Below, piece by piece: positions 1 through 8,113 of a stretch of 64,000 nt of DNA. Within the stretch, counting starts at the first letter, position 1. Every line of letters starts with the position of its first letter. The translations under genes were made by a program, and so were the position numbers. The notes beneath the pieces are model-generated. The model saw only the letters and a list, made by a program, of their open reading frames with translations. It had not been told where the DNA came from and did no database searches. Location of the stretch: the NCBI RefSeq assembly GCF_947500605.1, contig NZ_CANMSJ010000001.1:248001-312000 (forward strand), given 5' to 3'. Origin of the DNA: an uncultured Lacinutrix sp. Its GTDB lineage: Bacteria > Bacteroidota > Bacteroidia > Flavobacteriales > Flavobacteriaceae.

Positions 1-444
1 ACTATTCCCACCATCTACAGAGTTACCGTTAGCATCGTAAATAATTGTACCTTGAATATCATTATATCCTCCTACGGGACCTTTAAATTTTACATTTGTT
101 ATCGATTCTGTTCCTGGATTAACAGCTCCCCAATACAAACCAGCGTATTTTATACGATAGCAATCTGGATTAGGTATCAGTAAATCTGCACTAGAAGAAC
201 TAAATGTTGTGTTATCACCATCAATATCAATATAGTTCATTTCCACATTATGGTTATAAGCCGAATTGTTATTAAAAGCATTGTTATTTGGTCCAAGAAT
301 ATTGTTACCAATAAGAACAATATCACCCTTTAAATCATCATCGAATCTGGGAATAAATGGTTCGAAGTTTTGGGCATAAGAAGTGAAGCCTAAAGATAGT
401 ATTAATACTATGAGGGCGATTTTAGAAAAAGTAGGTTTTTCCAT
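1..444 (-). CDS. large secreted surface protein, N-terminal part only
   Basis: The reading frame is open from an ATG at 444 to the window edge, giving 148 codons; the gene continues to the left. The protein begins with a signal peptide (MEKPTFSKIALIVLILSLGF, then SYAQ), followed by NFEPFIPRFDDDLKGDI, which I recognise as the start of very large Flavobacteriia surface proteins with repeat domains and a T9SS sorting tail. The next part (SDNNAF-like Asn-rich text, then YRIKYAGLYWGA) fits that group. It is 67 bp downstream of the PorP/SprF gene on the same strand, so it may be the cargo of that protein. The family call is recall plus context; the domains that would prove it are outside the window. 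Confidence 0.7.
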   Translation of the reverse strand, partial: MEKPTFSKIALIVLILSLGFTSYAQNFEPFIPRFDDDLKGDIVLIGNNILGPNNNAFNNNSAYNHNVEMNYIDIDGDNTTFSSSSADLLIPNPDCYRIKYAGLYWGAVNPGTESITNVKFKGPVGGYNDIQGTIIYDANGNSVDGGNS

Positions 445-511
445 GATATTTTATTTTTATTCCAGTTCTATTATCAGCTTAGGCGATTCTGATAATAAAA
501 AGTACAATTAA

Positions 512-3115
512 TTAATTTTCTATTTTTACTATTGACATGTTAATATTATATATTTGATTTCCCTTAGCGTTTAGGGCATTGTTAGCGTCTTGTATATTGT
601 CGAATTTAGCGTAGTAGATGTAATATTTACTAGAATTAATATCGTAGAAAAAATTAACATCTGTAAAACCAGATTGGACAACCTTTGTTAAAAAGGCATT
701 ACGTTTATTTACATCACTATGTACAGCTAATACTAAATAGTATCCACTTTCTACATTTTTAACGTTCTCTAAAATTTGAATATTATCACTTTGTTCTTCT
801 CCAAAATCGAAATCATCTACCGTTAATGGATCTGCACTTTTAACCGTATTCTCTATTATACGTTTTAATGCATCTCTATCTTGTGTATAACGCTCGTCTT
901 CATTATCGAAGGCAGCACGTTTAATTCTTCTTCTGCGTTCAAACTCTGTAGAAACATTAATATCCTCTAGTTTTCTATCTAATTTGTTTTTAGCTTTTAT
1001 AGCTTCCTTTTGTTCAGACTCTAAGCGTTTTATAGTTTTTTTGTAGTAAAGTTCAACATTATCTAACATTATAACACCAGATTCTTTACTATCTTCTTCT
1101 AACTTCTTTAAAGCTTTAATTTCTTCGTTTCTAGTTTTAATAACCTTTTCTAAATCAGATTTAATTGCATTTAAAGCATTGTTTTCTTCACTTATACTTT
1201 TAAAAGGTTTTGGTTTAACGGTAATACCTTGTTCACTTAAATCGTTTTCTTCTTTTAAATCTTGAAGATCTTTATTTTTAATTTCTACTATATCATCAAA
1301 TCTTTGTAGCAATTCACTTTGAGTTGTTTTAGATTTTTCAGTTTGTTTAGTAATACTAAGTATTGCTTCTCCAAGTTTATCAGTAGGTGTAAATTCTTGT
1401 TCTTGTTTAGCTTTTTGTTCAGCTAATAGTGCTGCTTGAGCATCAGCATCTTCTTTAGCTTTTTGCTCTGCTAATAGTGCTGCTTGAGCATCAGCATCTT
1501 CTTTAGCTTTTTGCTCTGCTAATAGTGCTGCTTGAGCATCAGCTTCTTGTTTAGCTTTTTGTTCTGCTAATAGTGCTATTTGAGCATCAGCTTCTTCTTT
1601 AGCCTTTTGTTCTGCTAATAGTGCCGCTTGAGCATCAGCATCTTCTTTAGCTTTTTGTTCTGCTAATAGTGTAGCTTGAGCATCAGCTTCTTCTTTAGCT
1701 TTTTGTTCTGCTAATAGTATTGCTTGAGCATCAGCTTCTTCTTTAGCTTTTTGTTCAGCTAATAGTGCTGCTTGAGCATCAGCTTCTTCTTTAGCTTTTT
1801 GTTCAGCTAATAGTGCTGCTTGAGCATCAGCTTCATCTTTAGCCTTTTGTTCTGCTAATAGTGTAGCTTGAGCATCTGCATCTTCTTTAGCTTTTTGTTC
1901 TGCTAATAGTATTGCTTGAGCATCAGCTTCTTCTTTAGCCTTTTGTTCAGCCAATAGTGCTGCTTGAGCATCAGCTTCTTCTTTAGCTTTTTGTTCAGCT
2001 AATAGTATTGCTTGAGCATCAGCTTCCTCTTTAGCCTTTTGTTCAGCTAATAGTGTCGCTTGAGCATCAGCATCTTCTTTAGCTTTTTGTTCAGAGACTA
2101 CTTTTTTATCGTTTTGAATTCTTGTTATTTTCTTCTTCTTACGTTTTCTATTATTTCCTGAAATTAGACTACTAACTTCGTCACCACCGCTATATCTATA
2201 GTTTTCGGTGTTTTTAAATCTATAAGCTAATGAAATTTCATGAGAGGTTTCAAATAATGATAAATCACCTATTGCTTTTTCAAAATTATATTCAATAGCA
2301 ATTTGAGGAGAAATATTAAGACCTAAACCAGCAGATGCACCATAAATAGAGTTATAGCCAGCTTGTGCCCAAATACCTTTAGGAATGGTAAGCATTATTA
2401 TGGCTGAAACAATAGTTTCGTCTTTTTTAAATTCTGATTTTACTAAAGTTGTAAATTTACTTTCGTCGAAAAAACCTCTTGACGTTAAGTATCCTGTATA
2501 CATAATATGGCCTTGTACGCCTTGTTCAGGATTATCTTCGACAACGTTAGAAGATTGAAAATTATAAGCGACTATGTTTTTTAGAGAGACACCAAAATCA
2601 AAAAAGCCAGTTCCATAATTAATACCAGGATTTACAGTAGCTAAAAAGTTTTCTGGAACATTTTCAATAGAAAGGTCATCGAAATTTGTAATTAGACTTC
2701 CTGTATTTAATCCGCTTTTATAAGCTCCTATATTAAGTCCGAAAGTAAGGTTGCTGTCTCTAGCTAATCTTATATTGTAAGCAAAATTTAAAACACCACC
2801 AAAAGTGGTTAATACACCATAGTTTTGTTGAAAAACTCCAACTCCGGCACCTATATTTTCTCCAAAACGTCCCGAATAACTCGCTAAATAAGTAGTAGGA
2901 GCATCGTCAAACTGTACCCATTCTCGTTTATTAGAAACACTTATGTATTTGTTTTGTTCGCGTACAAAACTAAAGGTTGGATTTATATTAAAACGGTTAA
3001 ATGTTATTGAATTTCTTATAGGAAGGTTAAACGCAACAACACCATCATTCTCTTGAGAATAAAACATCTGAATTGAACAGAAGCATAATACTAAAACAAG
3101 AAGTTGTTTTTTCAT
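512..3115 (-). CDS. PorP/SprF family outer-membrane protein with 16-residue repeats and SPOR-like C-terminus
   Basis: 867 residues. A signal peptide (MKKQLLVLVLCFCSIQMFYSQ) is followed by a PorP/SprF barrel to about residue 310, the family that anchors T9SS and gliding adhesins in the outer membrane. A very basic linker (NRKRKKKKITR) leads into residues 342-565, which are 14 uninterrupted copies of EQKAKEEADAQAALLA (variants only at a few sites), predicted as one long helix or coiled coil. More charged helix follows, and the last 80 residues (ESGYYLVLAVHSD onward) resemble a SPOR peptidoglycan-binding domain. Normal PorP/SprF proteins are about 300-340 residues, so this is a barrel with a long periplasmic arm. 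It starts 1 bp after the type B surface-protein gene and is probably co-transcribed with it. Confidence 0.88.
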   Translation of the reverse strand: MKKQLLVLVLCFCSIQMFYSQENDGVVAFNLPIRNSITFNRFNINPTFSFVREQNKYISVSNKREWVQFDDAPTTYLASYSGRFGENIGAGVGVFQQNYGVLTTFGGVLNFAYNIRLARDSNLTFGLNIGAYKSGLNTGSLITNFDDLSIENVPENFLATVNPGINYGTGFFDFGVSLKNIVAYNFQSSNVVEDNPEQGVQGHIMYTGYLTSRGFFDESKFTTLVKSEFKKDETIVSAIIMLTIPKGIWAQAGYNSIYGASAGLGLNISPQIAIEYNFEKAIGDLSLFETSHEISLAYRFKNTENYRYSGGDEVSSLISGNNRKRKKKKITRIQNDKKVVSEQKAKEDADAQATLLAEQKAKEEADAQAILLAEQKAKEEADAQAALLAEQKAKEEADAQAILLAEQKAKEDADAQATLLAEQKAKDEADAQAALLAEQKAKEEADAQAALLAEQKAKEEADAQAILLAEQKAKEEADAQATLLAEQKAKEDADAQAALLAEQKAKEEADAQIALLAEQKAKQEADAQAALLAEQKAKEDADAQAALLAEQKAKEDADAQAALLAEQKAKQEQEFTPTDKLGEAILSITKQTEKSKTTQSELLQRFDDIVEIKNKDLQDLKEENDLSEQGITVKPKPFKSISEENNALNAIKSDLEKVIKTRNEEIKALKKLEEDSKESGVIMLDNVELYYKKTIKRLESEQKEAIKAKNKLDRKLEDINVSTEFERRRRIKRAAFDNEDERYTQDRDALKRIIENTVKSADPLTVDDFDFGEEQSDNIQILENVKNVESGYYLVLAVHSDVNKRNAFLTKVVQSGFTDVNFFYDINSSKYYIYYAKFDNIQDANNALNAKGNQIYNINMSIVKIEN
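1421..2092 (-). repeat. tandem repeat, 14 x 48 bp, coding
   Basis: Fourteen head-to-tail 48-bp units (672 bp) encode the 16-residue EQKAK(E/D)(E/A)DAQAxLLA repeats of the PorP/SprF protein. The units stay in frame and differ mainly by single bases (GAA/GAT, the GCT/ATT/ACA position, CAA/GAA), so the array is a likely site of copy-number change by slippage or recombination. Confidence 0.95.
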
Positions 3116-3116
3116 A

Positions 3117-4580
3117 TTATTTTATTGTTGTTATTGAGCCTTTTAGCACTTGATTATCAGAGGTCGTAATTACATAGTAAAAGACCTGATTTACGCTAGT
3201 GAGATTTAAATTGTTTTCAGGAAAATTATTTTGGTAATCGTTAGTTTGTAAAACGACTATTCCGCGATTGTTTAATATTGTTATTTTTGTATTAGATCCT
3301 GTTACATACTTTGTAGGTAATACCCAAGTATCGTTTACATTATCGCCATTAGGACTAATAAGGTTTGGTATTTTTTCTACATCAGGAAAAGGATCGTATG
3401 CTTCTATAATTTCAAATAAGAATGTTCTAGAAGCCGTACAGCCTGAAGTTTCAGTAACAATAACTTTATAATTCCCAAAATCTGTGGCTTCAAAATTGTC
3501 ATCAATAGCATCAGAAATTAAAACATTATCTAAATACCATTCAAATTGCGGATTGTTGGCAGTATTAGAAATGATTACCGATAGAAAGTCTCCTTCTTCA
3601 ATAGTATTTGTTTCATCTACATTAATAGAAGCTTCAAAAAGTTCACTTTGTAATATAATAGTTCCGGAAGCTGAACAGTTTCCTAAGTCTACTTGAACGG
3701 CATAAGTACCAGACTCTATTGTTTCATACATTTGATTGGTTGCGTTAGGAATACTAACTCCATCTTTAAACCATTGATAGCTGTTTCCACTAATTGTACT
3801 TAAAACTGTTGCACCTTGATCTGGACAAAAAACAGGTCCTAAACTTGATGATATACCAGCATCTGCTTCACCAGAGCTAACAGAACTAATAGTTACACGA
3901 TTAGAAAAAGAGTTAGATGTACAGGTACCATAATTAGTCTCTACAAAATAAGTACCTTCTTGATTAACAGTAAGTGATGAGCCTTCAGACACAAAAACAG
4001 AAGTTGTAGGACTCGTTTCTTTATACCATTTATAGGTAAGTGACGGATAGTTTAATGGAGAATCGTTATTACCAGAGCCTGGATTATCTATTGTTAGCAA
4101 ATAGCTACCACCAATACAATAGACTCCAGTTGAAACTAAGTTGTTTATTGTAAAAGGTGAATCTTGTATTTTATAATAAGCTGGAAAAGAAATAGAACTA
4201 GTGCTAGTAGCAGCAGGAGCGCTACTTTTTATACGAATTTTATAATTCTCGCCAGCAGTGTTGTCTGGTAGTGAAAAATCTAGTGTTGCAGGAGAAGTGG
4301 TAACACTTCCTGCATTAGATGCAAATACTGTAGTTGGGTTTGAAAAATCGCCATTAGCATCTGATAGTTCAATAGAAAATTGATTAGATGAATTTAATCC
4401 GCTTTCTGGTGAAAAAACAAAAGTAGTAGAGTAGGTGTTAAAAGCGTCACTTGCGCATGCTTGAGTAAAACCTAAATTAGGAGTTCCTATTACTATTTGT
4501 GAATTTACTTTTTGTAAGGATACAAGAATTAAAAAACAGAGTAATAAAAATGGTTTGTATATTGAGTTGCTGGTTTGCAT
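3117..4580 (-). CDS. secreted Ig-like protein with T9SS type B sorting domain
   Basis: 487 residues with a signal peptide (hydrophobic PFLLLCFLILVSLQKVNSQ). The middle contains several short beta-rich units in the style of PKD/Ig-like adhesin repeats (TYKWYKETSP, SYQWFKDGVSIPNAT, QFEWYLDNVLIS). The last 90 residues match the gliding-motility-associated type B C-terminal domain, with the hallmark NLISPNGDNVNDTW and an ILNNRGIVVL strand. Such proteins are exported by the type IX system and attached to the surface. It is the first gene of the unit with the PorP/SprF protein and the large surface protein, and is probably a partner or cargo. The ligand is unknown. Confidence 0.88.
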   Translation of the reverse strand: MQTSNSIYKPFLLLCFLILVSLQKVNSQIVIGTPNLGFTQACASDAFNTYSTTFVFSPESGLNSSNQFSIELSDANGDFSNPTTVFASNAGSVTTSPATLDFSLPDNTAGENYKIRIKSSAPAATSTSSISFPAYYKIQDSPFTINNLVSTGVYCIGGSYLLTIDNPGSGNNDSPLNYPSLTYKWYKETSPTTSVFVSEGSSLTVNQEGTYFVETNYGTCTSNSFSNRVTISSVSSGEADAGISSSLGPVFCPDQGATVLSTISGNSYQWFKDGVSIPNATNQMYETIESGTYAVQVDLGNCSASGTIILQSELFEASINVDETNTIEEGDFLSVIISNTANNPQFEWYLDNVLISDAIDDNFEATDFGNYKVIVTETSGCTASRTFLFEIIEAYDPFPDVEKIPNLISPNGDNVNDTWVLPTKYVTGSNTKITILNNRGIVVLQTNDYQNNFPENNLNLTSVNQVFYYVITTSDNQVLKGSITTIK

Positions 4581-4686
4581 TTGGTTGGTTGGTTGTAATC
4601 TTTTGTCCTAATAGCCTATTGTTTTTGTTTAATATGGGAATTTTGCCTTTTAAGTTTTATTTAAAAGGTGGTGTTTTAGTATTTAT

Positions 4687-5985
4687 CTATTCGTTTCTAG
4701 ATGCAACAATGCGATTAATTCTTAATCTGTAGTCTGGACGACTAGAACTTTTGGCATCTATAAAAGTTTCAGAATCAGGACCTTTTGAGTATACATTGTT
4801 AAAAGAACTACTACCATACCAATTTTCTAAATCGTCATTATTGTTACGATATTTGGTAAAAATGTTTCCATTACAATTATTAAAATAATTACGAGTAAAT
4901 ACTAGTTTATTAAGATTATCATTATTTATTTTAATAGTGTTATCCAATATTACAGCTGGATTAAAACCAGAAATCACACTTTTATCTATTGTAAAAGAAA
5001 CTTCATCTCCAATATAAATTGCCTCGTTTACTAAGCCAATTTTAATATCGTAATCTAAATCGCTACTAATATTAATTAATGTAAGGTTACTAGCTTCTAC
5101 TGTTGTTGCTGTTTTGGTTAGGTCTGTACTTTCTAATGAATCATGATTTAATACATATAAACATCTTGATGACTCTGCTTTAGATACGTAAGGAGATTTA
5201 ATAGCTAAAGAATTTGTTATTTTACATTGAGCACCATAGTTTACATTATAATCGTTACTACTCGATTTGTAAGACACAAATTTGTTTAAAGTAACTTCTC
5301 CACCATAAACAGCTACCGAGTTACCTTCGCAAAAGGTTATCATAACATTTTCAAAAGATGTTTCGCTACCAACACCAGCTAAGGTAAGAGCATTAAAATA
5401 ACCATGGTTTTTGGTTCTTTTTCCAGCATACTCTATTCTAACGTAGTTTAAAATACCCGAATTACTTTCTGGATTATCACCACCATAACTAATGTTTTTG
5501 TTATCGTTTGCATTTAAACCGTAATTTAAAATAGTATTGCTATCGGTTGTATTAGTTGGTGCGTTTCCTAATATAAAAAGGCCTCCCCAATCTCCAGGTT
5601 TTTTTAAACTTCGGTTTGAAGTAAAAATAATTGGATCTGTACTTTTACCTTCTGCAATTATTGTTGATCCATTGCTTATAGTAAGAGAGCCTTTAGTTTT
5701 AAAGTCTCCCATTATTACTGTTCCTGGTTCAATTACTAATGTTGTACTATCTGTAACAAAAACATCGCCAAGTAATAGGTAAGTATCGCTTTTATATAAC
5801 TTTGTATCTTTAGTTATAGCTCCACTAAGTATTTGGGTTGGTTTTGCGTATTTAGCTTTATTTGGTTTAAAATCGGTCCAATGATCTAGCCAATTTTTAA
5901 AACCTATAATTCCTTTTTCTTGTTGAGCGAACGTACTACTTAACGTAACAAATAAAAGTAGAGTGGTTAGTGTAATTTTTTTCAT
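4687..5985 (-). CDS. secreted parallel beta-helix protein
   Basis: 432 residues. A signal peptide (MKKITLTTLLLFVTLSSTFAQ) is followed by a pattern seen in many Bacteroidota exported proteins: an opening strand, a LVIEPGTVIMGD turn, TISNGSTIIAEG, IIFTSN and GDWGGLFILGNAP. This is a right-handed beta-helix scaffold of the kind often carried by T9SS cargo. No recognisable type A or type B sorting tail is present (the protein ends PDYRLRINRIVASRNE), so it may be periplasmic or loosely released. A minus-7 box lies 47-54 bp upstream. The function is unknown. Confidence 0.8.
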   Translation of the reverse strand: MKKITLTTLLLFVTLSSTFAQQEKGIIGFKNWLDHWTDFKPNKAKYAKPTQILSGAITKDTKLYKSDTYLLLGDVFVTDSTTLVIEPGTVIMGDFKTKGSLTISNGSTIIAEGKSTDPIIFTSNRSLKKPGDWGGLFILGNAPTNTTDSNTILNYGLNANDNKNISYGGDNPESNSGILNYVRIEYAGKRTKNHGYFNALTLAGVGSETSFENVMITFCEGNSVAVYGGEVTLNKFVSYKSSSNDYNVNYGAQCKITNSLAIKSPYVSKAESSRCLYVLNHDSLESTDLTKTATTVEASNLTLINISSDLDYDIKIGLVNEAIYIGDEVSFTIDKSVISGFNPAVILDNTIKINNDNLNKLVFTRNYFNNCNGNIFTKYRNNNDDLENWYGSSSFNNVYSKGPDSETFIDAKSSSRPDYRLRINRIVASRNE

Positions 5986-6031
5986 GAAGCTTAAATTTAT
6001 TTATAGATTATTGAGGTAATAATTTACTCTT

Positions 6032-6039
6032 CAAATATA
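6032..6039 (-). promoter_or_regulatory. minus-7 box TATATTTG
   Basis: An exact match to the Bacteroidota minus-7 consensus TAnnTTTG on the minus strand, about 47 bp upstream of the beta-helix gene start at 5985. Confidence 0.5.
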
Positions 6040-6193
6040 TGAGTAATTCACGTTAAGTGCAAATAATATCGATAAAATGCATGCAATAATATGGTTTGTA
6101 TATTTTTTCTTACATATTTAGCAAGATTAAAACAAATGGATGAGTTTATTACTAGTAACAAATTGATAATAAATCTTATATGGTAAAAAAAAC

Positions 6194-6226
6194 AAAAAGT
6201 CCCTAATAAATTAGTAAGGACTTTTT
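6194..6226 (-). terminator. intrinsic terminator
   Basis: AAAAAGTCC and GGACTTTTT form a 9-bp stem with a 15-nt loop and give a T tract on either strand. It lies 25 bp beyond the stop of the small exported protein gene (6251-6703). Confidence 0.75.
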
Positions 6227-6250
6227 TAATAATTATAAATTAAATAATTA

Positions 6251-6703
6251 CTATTCTGCTTTAAAATCGTTGTAGGTGTGAAGTGATTTTAATGTTTCTT
6301 CATAAAATAATATAGCAGCTATAAGATCTCTAGAATCTGAATATGGTAATATTGATTTCTGAAATTCTACTGTACTATCAAAATATTCAGTAGATGCTTG
6401 AAGATTTGCTTCTAATGCTTTTATATTTTCTTTTGTTTCAGGAATTCCTAAAGAAGCCATAGTAACATTAGGCTTAGTTGCAAATGCAATATTTGGTAAA
6501 ATATTTACAATCACTTCAATACGTTGTATATATAAGGTAAGTAAATCTCCTTTTGAAAAATTTCTCAATTCATCAAGAGTATGGTATTTACTAATGCTTA
6601 CTTTTCCATCAATTAATTTAAGAGACTTTTTCTTGTTTTGTGCGAAACCTATACTAAGTGTCATAAAAAAAATAAGAGTAAGGAGTGTAGTTTTTGCTTT
6701 CAT
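6251..6703 (-). CDS. small exported protein of unknown function
   Basis: 150 residues with a clear signal peptide ending SIGFAQ. The mature part is mostly helical, with a KYHTLDELRNFSKGDLL segment, then helices through EVIVNILPNIAF and ENIKALEANLQ, ending SLHTYNDFKAE. I do not recognise the family. It is a single-gene unit: a minus-7 box (TAGATTTG, 6733-6740) lies 30 bp upstream and a strong terminator lies downstream. It is probably periplasmic, because no lipobox or sorting domain is seen. Confidence 0.75.
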   Translation of the reverse strand: MKAKTTLLTLIFFMTLSIGFAQNKKKSLKLIDGKVSISKYHTLDELRNFSKGDLLTLYIQRIEVIVNILPNIAFATKPNVTMASLGIPETKENIKALEANLQASTEYFDSTVEFQKSILPYSDSRDLIAAILFYEETLKSLHTYNDFKAE

Positions 6704-6732
6704 TTTTGGCTATTAATTATATAAATATTTAA

Positions 6733-6740
6733 CAAATCTA
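6733..6740 (-). promoter_or_regulatory. minus-7 box TAGATTTG
   Basis: An exact TAnnTTTG match on the minus strand, 30 bp upstream of the start at 6703. The rest of the 380-bp gap 6704-7083 holds only the terminator at 7028-7060 and AT-rich sequence in which I see nothing else. Confidence 0.5.
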
Positions 6741-7027
6741 TATAAATAAATGAAAAAAACAACTCATTTGCGACTTTTTTTTAAAGATTTTCATCAAGAT
6801 AAAATGTATTTTTATCAGATAAAAGGTATATACATTGGATAAAAAGCGTATTTGTTCGTTAAAATGCTGGTTGAGAAATTTTAAATATTTAGCGATAAAG
6901 AGGTTCTAAATTTAAATATTTAGAGCATTAATAAGTATTTTATTATTTTTAGTGGTGTAATTAATATGTGGAGATAGTTCTAGTTTTTAATATTACTATT
7001 CTAAAAAAGAAGTTTATTTCTTTAATA

Positions 7028-7060
7028 AAAAAAGGTTGCCCAAATTGGACAACCTTTTTT
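7028..7060 (-). terminator. intrinsic terminator of the DJ-1/PfpI gene
   Basis: AAAAAAGGTTG pairs with CAACCTTTTTT over 11 bp around an 11-nt loop, giving a T tract on the minus strand 24 bp past the stop of the gene 7084-7890. Confidence 0.8.
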
Positions 7061-7083
7061 ATACTATATAATAGTGGCTATAA

Positions 7084-7890
7084 TTATTTTAAACTTTCTA
7101 ATAGTTTTTCTGCTACTAACTCAGACGATGCTGGATTCTGTCCAGTAATTAAATTACCATCTTGAATAGCGTAAGCTGCCCAGTCTTCTTTTTTAGAATA
7201 GATTCCTCCATTTTCGTTTAACATGTCTTCTACTAAAAATGGTACAACATCTGTTAATCCAACAGCTGCTTCTTCAGTATTAGTAAATCCTGTTACTTTT
7301 TTACCTTTTACTAGAGGTGTTCCATCTGCATTTTTAACACCTTTTAAAGCTGCAGGTGCATGACATACAAATGCTACTGGTTTATCTTGTGTGTTAAATT
7401 TTTCGATTAATGCAATAGAAGTAACATCGTTTGCTAAATCCCATAATGGTCCGTGACCACCTGGATAGAATACTGCATCAAAATCGTCAGCATTCATATT
7501 GGATAATTTATTAGTGTTTGCAATTTTAGATTTAGCATCTGCATCTTTATTAAAACGCTCTGTTGCTTCTGTAGCTGCATCTGGAGAATCGCTACTTGGA
7601 TCTATTGGTGCAGCACCTCCATTTGGAGTAGCGATAGTAATATCAGCACCTTTGTCTAATAATGAGTAATATGGACTAGCAAATTCTTCAACCCAAAATC
7701 CTGTTTTTTTTCCTGTATCTCCTAATTTATCGTGAGATGTTAATACAAATAATACTTTCATATCTTTTTCTTTTTTTAATTCTGTTTTTATTTCTGAAAC
7801 GTTTTCAGAAACTGTTTCGCTTTTTGTGTCTTTACAACTTGATGCTGTAACGATGGTAAGCGTTAATGCTAATGTTTTAATTAAATTCAT
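7084..7890 (-). CDS. DJ-1/PfpI family lipoprotein (Hsp31/glyoxalase III-like)
   Basis: 268 residues. The N-terminus is a lipoprotein signal (LALTLTIVTASSC, lipobox Cys about residue 19), so the enzyme is predicted to be membrane-anchored in the periplasm. The body is a class I glutamine-amidotransferase-like fold of the Hsp31 subgroup: KVLFVLTSHD, GFWVEEF with the conserved Glu, ITIATPNGG and PIDPSSDS. The nucleophile elbow is AFVCHAPAAL with Cys-His, and FYPGGHGPLWDL lies before it. Relatives are deglycases, chaperones or glutathione-independent glyoxalases; which applies cannot be told here. It lies near reductase genes for reactive carbonyls, which suggests carbonyl stress. Export of this fold is unusual. 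Confidence 0.85.
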   Translation of the reverse strand: MNLIKTLALTLTIVTASSCKDTKSETVSENVSEIKTELKKEKDMKVLFVLTSHDKLGDTGKKTGFWVEEFASPYYSLLDKGADITIATPNGGAAPIDPSSDSPDAATEATERFNKDADAKSKIANTNKLSNMNADDFDAVFYPGGHGPLWDLANDVTSIALIEKFNTQDKPVAFVCHAPAALKGVKNADGTPLVKGKKVTGFTNTEEAAVGLTDVVPFLVEDMLNENGGIYSKKEDWAAYAIQDGNLITGQNPASSELVAEKLLESLK

Positions 7891-7924
7891 TTAAATAATG
7901 GTCAATCTTTTTTGACTACTTACA

Positions 7925-7996
7925 TCAGTTTTGAATACAGTCGAAAACCTAAACACTTATGCTTTTATAGCATATAGACTGTACCCAATGTTACAA
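7925..7996. repeat. degenerate intergenic palindromic element, copy A
   Basis: The sequence runs CAGTTTTGAATACAGTCGAAA ... TTTATAGCATATAGACTG and shares its order of motifs (TCGAAAACC, GCxTTTATAGCA, GAC, CAATGT/CATTGT, TACA/GACA) with copy B at 8036-8106. It looks like a worn copy of the flavobacterial intergenic repeat family seen at 31035-31087. It may act as a transcript-end structure between the alcohol dehydrogenase and DJ-1 genes. Confidence 0.5.
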
Positions 7997-8035
7997 TTGT
8001 TATAAGATACTCTTTTTAACTTTAATTACTTTTGC

Positions 8036-8106
8036 CATTCTGAGTGCAATCGAAAACCCTTAAAAATTTTGCCTTTATAGCAATTCGACCACACTCATTG
8101 TGACAT
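8036..8106. repeat. intergenic palindromic element, copy B
   Basis: CATTCTGAGTGCAATCGAAA at one side and CACACTCATTGTGACA at the other form an imperfect inverted repeat immediately after the stop of the iron alcohol dehydrogenase gene. The TGAGTGCAATCGAAA core is the same type as TGAGCGCAGTCGAAAGG at 31043. Confidence 0.6.
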
Positions 8107-8113
8107 TTTATAA

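Noticed and set aside
1421-2092. A CRISPR-like array of 48-bp repeats
   Set aside because: The units are contiguous, without spacers, and encode a steady 16-residue peptide in the PorP/SprF protein.
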